Assembly (NCBI GenBank): GCA_017427485.1
Contig: JAFRSR010000239.1
Location: 1-37,618, forward strand
From: Kiritimatiellia bacterium
GTDB lineage: Bacteria > Verrucomicrobiota > Kiritimatiellia > RFP12 > UBA1067
Length of the DNA stretch: 37,618 bases
Direction of reading: 5' to 3'
This document shows, in pieces, positions 33,301 to 37,618 of the stretch. The notes under the pieces are model-generated. The model was not told the DNA's origin. It searched no databases and was given only the letters and a program-made list of their open reading frames with translations. Within the stretch, counting starts at the first letter, position 1. The number at the start of each line of letters is the position of its first letter. A program made the position numbers and the translations under genes.

Positions 33301-33735
33301 GAGGTCAAGTGGCGCGTGACGACGCTGAACGCCCCGGGGCCGTATGCGATGGAACACTACGCCGTGCCGATGCGCTTCCGCGACATCCTCGGCTTCACGA
33401 AGGGCGGATACCTGGTGGGCACGTACGGCATGGAGGACCACCTCGTTCCGTTCGCACAGGCGTTCAGGGCCCTGCCGGCGGTCAACATGGAGACCTTGCC
33501 CGGCGGGGGCGAGTTCGTGCGCCTGCGGCATGTGGACTACGACGGCCGCAGCTGGTTCTACGTCGTGAACACGGGGGTGGAACCGGCGTGCGTACGCGTC
33601 CGTTTCCCGGAAGGGTCGAAAGACCTCGTGTCGGACGCGTCCTGCGGCGGCGATTCGACAATCAACCTGGGGCCGTACGAATTGCGTTCGTTCTGCGCTC
33701 CTTCGGGCAGGCCGGCGCTGCTCGGGACAAAGTGA
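30301..33735 (+). CDS. Secreted LamG protein with C-terminal barrel, putative glycoside hydrolase
   Basis: 1144 residues. ATG 30301 is preferred over an upstream in-frame ATT because GGAAGGAAAG precedes it and it gives the signal peptide MKRLVLGCLAALAALPLSA. Residues about 187-420 form a LamG/concanavalin-like domain (LLDGEWHHIVSTWNEAG, then GLIDEVKIYSAALTRDEARAL). From about 620 onward, starting GWGRSMGWYYEDP, the protein has the strand-helix rhythm of a TIM barrel, with GLDLFAYPGSWYDGY (about 677), GVVPLINQENH (about 710) and PDLKLWINNIADLDP (about 875). It ends in a small sandwich domain. It resembles uncharacterised glycosyl-hydrolase-like barrels; catalytic residues cannot be assigned. 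It is 20 bp after the beta-strand protein gene. Confidence 0.68.
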   Translation: MKRLVLGCLAALAALPLSAAVHEFSPTDKIQIRSEPKGYESLVVVSQETGRVVFDCRAAFAKGMQNLVCELPAFEDPALAGDDVLFEALAGSLDVQGRVRIYVQMWKELDGRRLFHVLKTKNPFVTVGRGGALTRCVGADALPAKSGGYRLRFDFNKPSGKGGIYCFAGGRVARMADVRVSVTPKKVKPELTMYLPFDGTAKAAVARGRAEPLAASGVTYAPGLKGSAARISRADKTFLEYAFTSNVSQVRGSISMWVKRDDWQAGGGRGREWLFTTPTPFDLRMGTGALYLWFWEPHRVRLDTSDDCDAFVYNTVLLDGEWHHIVSTWNEAGGSLFVDGAPCYDDVGGSTFISPLARARQPYGFRRRGDLDAARSFFVGSWRGTGQFSGLIDEVKIYSAALTRDEARALYREGGVSAKPRPDYAALSAARGGNPYEGPELGPGGAPGEMELVREVRFDEAGLAALRRPGVKFEVVGPSASRRTADGTGYVELGGTPFHRMAVGFELTEGEPLYVFEIDYPDDAKRTMDFIVQDAFSPLYETKLLQDYEMQVGIFTGGDYPLSGKVRTHRCIYWASTTNVVFEAMTLRQDEPAAVAAVRLYRLKGRTLPKAKIRTPKPKAGWGRSMGWYYEDPSINYEFAVKDYAATPELCLEMIDKIAATMKYQGLDLFAYPGSWYDGYISDSYNVHGHAPDFLRAFYERFDKEGLGVVPLINQENHPVPPGSLTYDMITSGEVHSTMYNVTATGLPDCGIVRKPSLFNICHPDAQRYLEGMIDLFVAEGVKHPSFRGVGLHVKHASLCWLGLITSGYNDYMIDGFTRDTGIKVPVDRRDPKRGKAYADWLLANAYEPWVQWRCRQVSGFWVKIARKLAAARPDLKLWINNIADLDPIMDRFASPDYMRRIAREGGLDRDIFAREAPNVIMSQTCLPADYRYARPGWYYASEADFECQRTYHTKPYYWDFLEGAAYPLVHLHDRYWESHAGDANRNKDPALRFKSTWFKEVKWRVTTLNAPGPYAMEHYAVPMRFRDILGFTKGGYLVGTYGMEDHLVPFAQAFRALPAVNMETLPGGGEFVRLRHVDYDGRSWFYVVNTGVEPACVRVRFPEGSKDLVSDASCGGDSTINLGPYELRSFCAPSGRPALLGTK

Positions 33736-33761
33736 TCAAGGTCGTTTGAGGGAAATCAGCA

Positions 33762-36137
33762 ATGAAGAAAATGATATTCGCCATGTCGCTGATCGCGGCA
33801 TCTGTTTTGTCGGGATCTCCGACGCCGCCGGACGGCGGAACGGGAATGCGCCTCGCATGCCAGATGTGGGGCGTCAAGGACTTCTGGGAGAAGGATCCGG
33901 AAAGGGGGTTCGCCGAGGTCTTCCCCAAGCTGCGCGCCATGGGCTACGAGGGCGTGCAGTCCATGGCGTTCTGGAAGATCGACCCCGACCGTCTTGAGGC
34001 GTTGCTCAAGGCGAACGGACTTGCGTTGGCGGACATGCCCGTATCCTTCGACCACATCGAGGGCGCGAACGTCGACAAGACCGTTGCGTTCTGCCGGCGG
34101 TTCGGCGTGGACTTCGTGTACGTTCCGTGGTTCAAGGGCAAGACCTCGGCGGAATGGCGCGAATTCTGCAAGCGGCTCTCCGTTGCGGGGAGGCGCCTGA
34201 GGCCCTACGGCATACGCGTGGGATACCACAACCACCTGCACGAGTTCACCGTGCAGCTGCAGAACGAGTTCCCGGCCGACATCCTGAAGTCCGACCGCGA
34301 GGTCAATCTCGAGCTGGACATCGGTCCGGTCGCGGAGTCCGGCCGCGACGCCCCCACCTGGATAGCCGATCTCTCCGGGCGCGTCCCCGGCCTGCACGCC
34401 AAGCCGTACGGGGCGTCCGCCGTCGGCGCGCCCGGCGACGTCCAGAACTGGCCGAAGGTCATCGACGCGGCGCGGAGGGCCGGCGTCAAGTGGTTTGTCG
34501 TGGAGTGCGAGCAGCGGAAGAACACGTATGACGACGTGGCCGCGAGCGCCGCCTACCTGAAGGGCGTCTGGAACGCCGCCCCTCCGCCGGAGAGGAAGCC
34601 CCGCGTGGTGATGAACCTGGTCAATTTCGTCCGCGGCTGCGAACCGCGCCGCCCCATGGACCTCGTCACGCCCGTGGCGGAGCAGATCCGGTGCAACCGG
34701 CGCTATGGCATGCCGAGCACGATCCTCATGCAGTACGACGCGATGCTGCGCGACGACATCATGGCCGCCGCGGCGACGGCCGACCGCTCGAATACGGAGT
34801 TCGGCGTGTGGATCGAGATCGTCAAGCCGCTCTGCGAGGCCGTGGGCATCGCGTGGAGGGGCCGGAAGGACTGGGCGTGGGACTGGTGGGTGTGCCCCGG
34901 CTTCCTCGAGGCCTACACGCAGGAACAGCGGGCGAAGCTGATCGACGAGCTGTTTCGCCTGTTCAAGGAGAAGTTCGGCGCCACGCCGAAGAGCGTCGGG
35001 TCCTGGGTGATGGACGCCTGGTCCATCGCCTACATGAAGGAGAAATACGGAATCGTCGCGGTGTGCGTCTGCCGCGAGGAGGACGTCACCGACGCATACG
35101 GGCTGCGCGGCGGCTACTCCAACGGCGGATACTATCCGTCAAGGCTCAACATGCTTTCCGCGGCAAGCGACATGGCGAACGCCGTCAAGGTGCCGGTGTT
35201 CAAGATGCTCACCCCCGACCCGATCTACAACTACGGATTCAAGTTCGTCTACCACGACTCGCGCACCGGCAAGGAGCGGCGCCACGTGGTCACGCTCGAG
35301 CCGGCGGGCCTCGGCAAGGAGCCGTACATCGTCGACTGGTACTTCCGCGCGTACACCGAGCCGCGCGGCATGCTCAACCTCTCCTACATGCAGACCGGGC
35401 AGGAGAACAGCTTCGGCTGGACCGAATACGGCGTGAACGTCGGCTACAACTGCCAGCTCGAGGAGCTGAAGCGCTACGTGGACAGGGGACAGGTCGAGGT
35501 GGAGACGCTCGGCGACACGGGCCGCAGGTTCCTGGCCGACCACGCCGAGAACTGCGCCCAGACGCAGGTGGCGCTCGACGACTGGATGGGACAGGGCCGC
35601 CGCAGCGTGTGGTACAACTGCAAGAACTACCGCGCCAACCTCTACCAGGAGGGGAACCGTTTCTACATACGCGACATCCACAAGATGTGCGACGGATTCG
35701 CCGAAGACCACATCTCGACGGCAAGCACCAACTGGAACGAGCTTCTGTTCACCCCGCCTGTCGTGGACGCGTACCTTTTCCGCACCAACGACGCGCCGGG
35801 AATGCTGGCGTTCACGGGCCAGGCGACGGGGATGACGCCGCGCGCGACGGGTCCGAACGAGCTGGAGGTCGCGTGCGCCTACGCCGACGGCACCTTCACG
35901 CTCGTCCGGTTCGACGAAGGCGGGATCACGGTATTCGGCATGCCGCTCGAGATCAAGATGAACGACGAGTGGCGGCGCAACCACGGCTTCTCGCCGGGCA
36001 GGATCAATCTCGTGTTCAAGGACTTCCGCTATGCCGTCGGATACGAAGGGCGGCTCACGCAGACCCGGGACGGTTACCGCATCGAGCCCGAGAACGGCCG
36101 TATCCGCTTCGACCTTTCAATCAAGGACGGACGGTAG
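33762..36137 (+). CDS. Exported sugar isomerase/epimerase-like barrel fused to an uncharacterised second domain
   Basis: 791 residues with signal peptide MKKMIFAMSLIAASVLSG. Residues about 28-270 match the xylose isomerase-like TIM barrel (AP endonuclease 2 superfamily): AMGYEGVQSM, VGYHNHLHEF and NLELDIGPVAESG are its usual metal-site strands, and VKWFVVECEQ fits the last one. From about 285 (VVMNLVNFVRGCEPRRPMD) a second, roughly 500-residue part begins, with FGVWIEI (about 348), WDWWVCPGF and KSVGSWVMDAW, which resembles deacetylase or GH57-like barrels and possibly the Bacteroidetes DUF3863/3864 proteins; I am not certain of this. It ends in a beta-sandwich. Such isomerase-like domains act in 3-keto-sugar or cyclitol chemistry. 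Immediately followed by the rhamnosidase remnant. Confidence 0.72.
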   Translation: MKKMIFAMSLIAASVLSGSPTPPDGGTGMRLACQMWGVKDFWEKDPERGFAEVFPKLRAMGYEGVQSMAFWKIDPDRLEALLKANGLALADMPVSFDHIEGANVDKTVAFCRRFGVDFVYVPWFKGKTSAEWREFCKRLSVAGRRLRPYGIRVGYHNHLHEFTVQLQNEFPADILKSDREVNLELDIGPVAESGRDAPTWIADLSGRVPGLHAKPYGASAVGAPGDVQNWPKVIDAARRAGVKWFVVECEQRKNTYDDVAASAAYLKGVWNAAPPPERKPRVVMNLVNFVRGCEPRRPMDLVTPVAEQIRCNRRYGMPSTILMQYDAMLRDDIMAAAATADRSNTEFGVWIEIVKPLCEAVGIAWRGRKDWAWDWWVCPGFLEAYTQEQRAKLIDELFRLFKEKFGATPKSVGSWVMDAWSIAYMKEKYGIVAVCVCREEDVTDAYGLRGGYSNGGYYPSRLNMLSAASDMANAVKVPVFKMLTPDPIYNYGFKFVYHDSRTGKERRHVVTLEPAGLGKEPYIVDWYFRAYTEPRGMLNLSYMQTGQENSFGWTEYGVNVGYNCQLEELKRYVDRGQVEVETLGDTGRRFLADHAENCAQTQVALDDWMGQGRRSVWYNCKNYRANLYQEGNRFYIRDIHKMCDGFAEDHISTASTNWNELLFTPPVVDAYLFRTNDAPGMLAFTGQATGMTPRATGPNELEVACAYADGTFTLVRFDEGGITVFGMPLEIKMNDEWRRNHGFSPGRINLVFKDFRYAVGYEGRLTQTRDGYRIEPENGRIRFDLSIKDGR

Positions 36138-36806
36138 ATGACCGCATTCTTCATTGCCGCGCTCTGCGGACAGGTCGTGCCCGCGCCGTCCGGCCTCACA
36201 TGCGAATATCGTGCGGACCCCTTCGGCATCGTGCCCCGGGATAGATTGGCCGCCGCACGGGCGAGGCTCGTTGCGTCCGTAAACGAGGCGGACGGGAAGA
36301 CCCGCATGGGCGTACTGGGAATGAAGCATGCCTTCCGTGCGCTGAGCGAGGCCGGGCGGAGCGATCTTGCGTTTGCGATGATCACGCATCCCGGATCCCC
36401 GTCGCCGGCGGACTGGGCGAGGAAGGGCGGAACGGCGCTTTGGGAGGACTGGTCCGACGGCGCGTCGCGCAACCATGTCATGTTCGGCGACTTCGCCTGC
36501 TGGGCATACCAGTGGCTGGCCGGCATCCGCCTGCCGGATGGCGGAACGGCGGCGACGCCCGACCCCGCGGCGCGGGCGTTCAAGGAGGTGCTGATTGCGC
36601 CGGCGTTTGTGCCGCAGCTGAGCCACGTGAAGGCGCACGTCGACGGCATTTACGGAAGAGTCGCGGTGGAATGGCGACGTGCCGGCGGAAAGATCGCGCT
36701 CAACGTGACGGTGCCTCCCAACACAACGGCAACGCTTCGCCTGCCGGGCGAACCGGACCGCAGGCTCTCCAGCGGTGAACACGGCGTTCAGATATCCCGG
36801 CAATAA
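36138..36806 (+). pseudogene. Alpha-L-rhamnosidase (GH78) with most of its interior deleted
   Basis: 222 residues; intact GH78 enzymes are usually 700-1100. The start (ATG directly after the previous stop, AAGGACGG upstream) encodes a short signal-like segment and GLTCEYRADPFGI, which resembles the first strand of GH78 proteins. The next residues, VPRDRLAAARARLV, already belong to the late part of the catalytic toroid. They continue normally through LSEAGRSDLAFAMI, ALWEDWSDGASRNHVMFGD and WLAGIRLPDG to the C-terminal beta-sandwich. The join is at about 36222-36234, in frame. The central domains and catalytic acids are gone, so rhamnosidase activity is not expected. The frame is otherwise intact, so a short product could still be made. 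Confidence 0.75.
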
Positions 36807-36902
36807 CGGTTTTGTGCGTTGCTTGACAAGGAAACGCAGAATGACGAAAGCGAGAAAAAGAAACGGATGTCGGGCGAACCGTTGCTAGAACCGCTTGTTA
36901 TA

Positions 36903-36938
36903 TTCCCAAACATGAGCATGACGAGTCAGCTTTGGGAA
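36903..36938. promoter_or_regulatory. Upstream palindromic operator-like site
   Basis: TTCCCAAA (36903-36910) and TTTGGGAA (36931-36938) form an inverted repeat with a 20-bp spacer, followed by AAAATAATAAA. The same arms, spacer length and downstream AAAAAATAA recur 63 bp further on. Confidence 0.65.
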
Positions 36939-36963
36939 AAAATAATAAAAAATGCCTTCTATA

Positions 36964-37003
36964 TTTTCCCAAAGTAAGCATAATATGATATACTTTGGGA
37001 AAA
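36964..37003. promoter_or_regulatory. Second palindromic operator-like site overlapping the ATPase promoter
   Basis: Perfect 13-bp inverted repeat: TTTTCCCAAAGTA (36964-36976) and TACTTTGGGAAAA (36991-37003) with a 14-bp spacer. Inside it lie a -35-like TTCCCA (36966-36971) and a -10 TATACT (36989-36994), 17 bp apart, so a bound protein would cover the promoter. Confidence 0.75.
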
Positions 37004-37023
37004 AATAAAGAGGACACTAGGCT

Positions 37024-37345
37024 ATGATTGGAAGAATAAAAGAAAAAAAGGCGGTTAAATGATGTTTTCTCATCGAGCCAGTCTGAATTCGTTGCCGTTT
37101 ATGGGAGACGGCGTATCGGAAAAACATATCTGATAACAGAAACTTTTGAAAACAGGTTTGCGTTTCACCATACCGGATTGAAGGAACAGGGAACAAGGAG
37201 GCAGCTAGAACATTTCCGTTTGTCTCTCCGCCAACAAGGGCATTACGATTGCCCACGCATCACGGATTGGCTAGAGGCGTTCTTCGAGTTGGAACACCTG
37301 TTGGAAATGAATCAGTCGGAACGTAAAGTGGTTTTTCTTGACGAA
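37024..37345 (+). pseudogene. AAA ATPase (ATPase_2/DUF234-like), frameshifted and truncated at Walker B
   Basis: The gene starts MIGRIKEKK with AAGAGGA 9 bp upstream, then reaches TGA at 37060. Removing one A from the A7 run at 37043-37049 restores the frame, giving SSSQSEFVAVYGRRRIGKTY, with Walker A GRRRIGKT, then FENRFAFHHTGLKEQ and DWLEAFF. The homology reaches the Walker B strand KVVFLDE and stops at 37345, where transposase sequence begins. Intact relatives have about 380-480 residues, so roughly three quarters is missing. The region is clearly more AT-rich than its neighbours, a sign of separate origin. Such ATPases carry a C-terminal DUF234 domain and are often mobile or repetitive in genomes; their function is not settled. 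Confidence 0.75.
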
Positions 37346-37618
37346 GCGCGAGTAGCTGCACGCCGCACCCGACTTGTACTTGAGCCACCGCAGGACGAGA
37401 TGGGTCAGGAGCGCAGCCCATATCTGCCACTCGACCGCGTTTTCGTTCTCGCCGTAGAAGTCCTGGAGCTGGAGCGCCTGCTTGAGTTCCTTGAACAGCA
37501 GCTCGACCTGCCATCTGGCCTTGTAGAGTTCGGCGATGGTCGACGCCGACCACTCGAAGTTGTTCGTCAGGAACACCATCGTGCGCCACATGCCGTCCAC
37601 CTTCACGCGGGCCTTCAC
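37271..37618 (-). CDS. IS4-family transposase, C-terminal fragment (runs off the right edge)
   Basis: 115 visible residues; the gene continues beyond base 37618. The segment YKARWQVELLFKELK has the exact Y-x2-R-x3-E-x6-K spacing (YREK) of IS4-family DDE transposases, where its Glu is the third catalytic acid. FLTNNFEWSASTIAEL before it and FYGENENAVEWQIWAALLTH after it are also typical. Family-like sequence ends near SYSRF (about 37345). The last 25 codons, down to the stop at 37271, read backwards through the ATPase gene and are not transposase. The enzyme is therefore cut short at its C-terminus and probably inactive in this copy. Confidence 0.82.
   Translation of the reverse strand: MKARVKVDGMWRTMVFLTNNFEWSASTIAELYKARWQVELLFKELKQALQLQDFYGENENAVEWQIWAALLTHLVLRWLKYKSGAACSYSRFVKKNHFTFRLIHFQQVFQLEERL
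37346..37618 (-). mobile_element. Partial IS4-type insertion sequence
   Basis: GC-rich transposase sequence abruptly replaces the AT-rich ATPase gene at about 37345/37346. No terminal inverted repeat or intergenic IS end is visible at the junction; the break falls inside the transposase reading frame. Either the IS end was deleted after insertion or the contig is joined wrongly at a multicopy element. Confidence 0.65.

Noticed and set aside
35124..35140. A second palindrome of the GCGATACTATCGC kind (CGGATACTATCCG)
   Set aside because: It encodes the ordinary residues G-G-Y-Y-P-S within the isomerase fusion protein, differs from the repeat at the outer bases and is single, so chance is enough.
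36823..36828. Perfect TTGACA as a -35 box after the rhamnosidase remnant
   Set aside because: No -10-like sequence is found 16-18 bp downstream, and no gene starts there.

Overview
The window is GC-rich (roughly 60-65% by eye) and tightly packed. Nearly all genes are on the + strand, with ATGA/GTGA overlaps between neighbours. Type II secretion-like minor pseudopilins, very large secreted glycoside hydrolases without SusC/SusD partners, and beta-strand-repeat 'autotransporter-like' proteins together suggest a glycan-degrading member of the PVC group, most like Kiritimatiellota, Lentisphaerota or Verrucomicrobiota. This is an inference from gene content. No rRNA or ribosomal protein gene is present to confirm it. 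Both ends of the window cut through genes, so it may be a whole contig.

Layout. (1) 1-3287: the end of a pseudopilin operon (GspH-like fragment, then GspI-, GspJ- and GspK-like proteins). (2) 3367-4650: a membrane-anchored coiled-coil protein with three 27-residue repeats. (3) 4684-4837: tRNA-Asp(GTC) with its own promoter and a rho-independent terminator. (4) 4907-9659: a Gfo/Idh/MocA oxidoreductase split in two by a frameshift, followed by a 1194-residue secreted GH123/DUF4091-like protein. (5) 9759-10916 (-): a XylR-like regulator (LacI-type sensor plus AraC DNA-binding domain) with a clear promoter and operator-like repeats. (6) 11054-20207: a divergent cassette made of a beta-strand surface protein, an alpha-toroid protein, a clan GH-A glycosidase and a GH42-like beta-galactosidase. 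(7) 20208-20720: a non-coding gap holding a large inverted repeat, a strong hairpin and a promoter. (8) 20721-26870: a GH2 beta-galactosidase and a GH2 enzyme fused to a nucleoside hydrolase. (9) 26951-36806: another beta-strand surface protein leading a LamG/barrel protein, a sugar-isomerase fusion and an internally deleted GH78 rhamnosidase. (10) 36807-37618: an AT-rich patch with paired palindromic operators, a frameshifted AAA ATPase gene broken at its Walker B motif, and the end of an IS4-type transposase gene.

How it may work together. The window reads as a glycan-utilization island whose enzymes almost all carry export signals. The linkages implied are beta-galactoside, beta-mannoside or beta-glucosaminide, possibly N-acetylgalactosaminide, and formerly alpha-rhamnoside. 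No transporter, sulfatase or SusCD pair is visible. Two cassettes each begin with a beta-strand-repeat protein ending in the same short C-terminal motif (G-T-x-[VI]-[IL]-F-R). That suggests a shared surface or envelope device that leads the enzyme genes. The regulator between the first two enzyme blocks is the obvious candidate controller.
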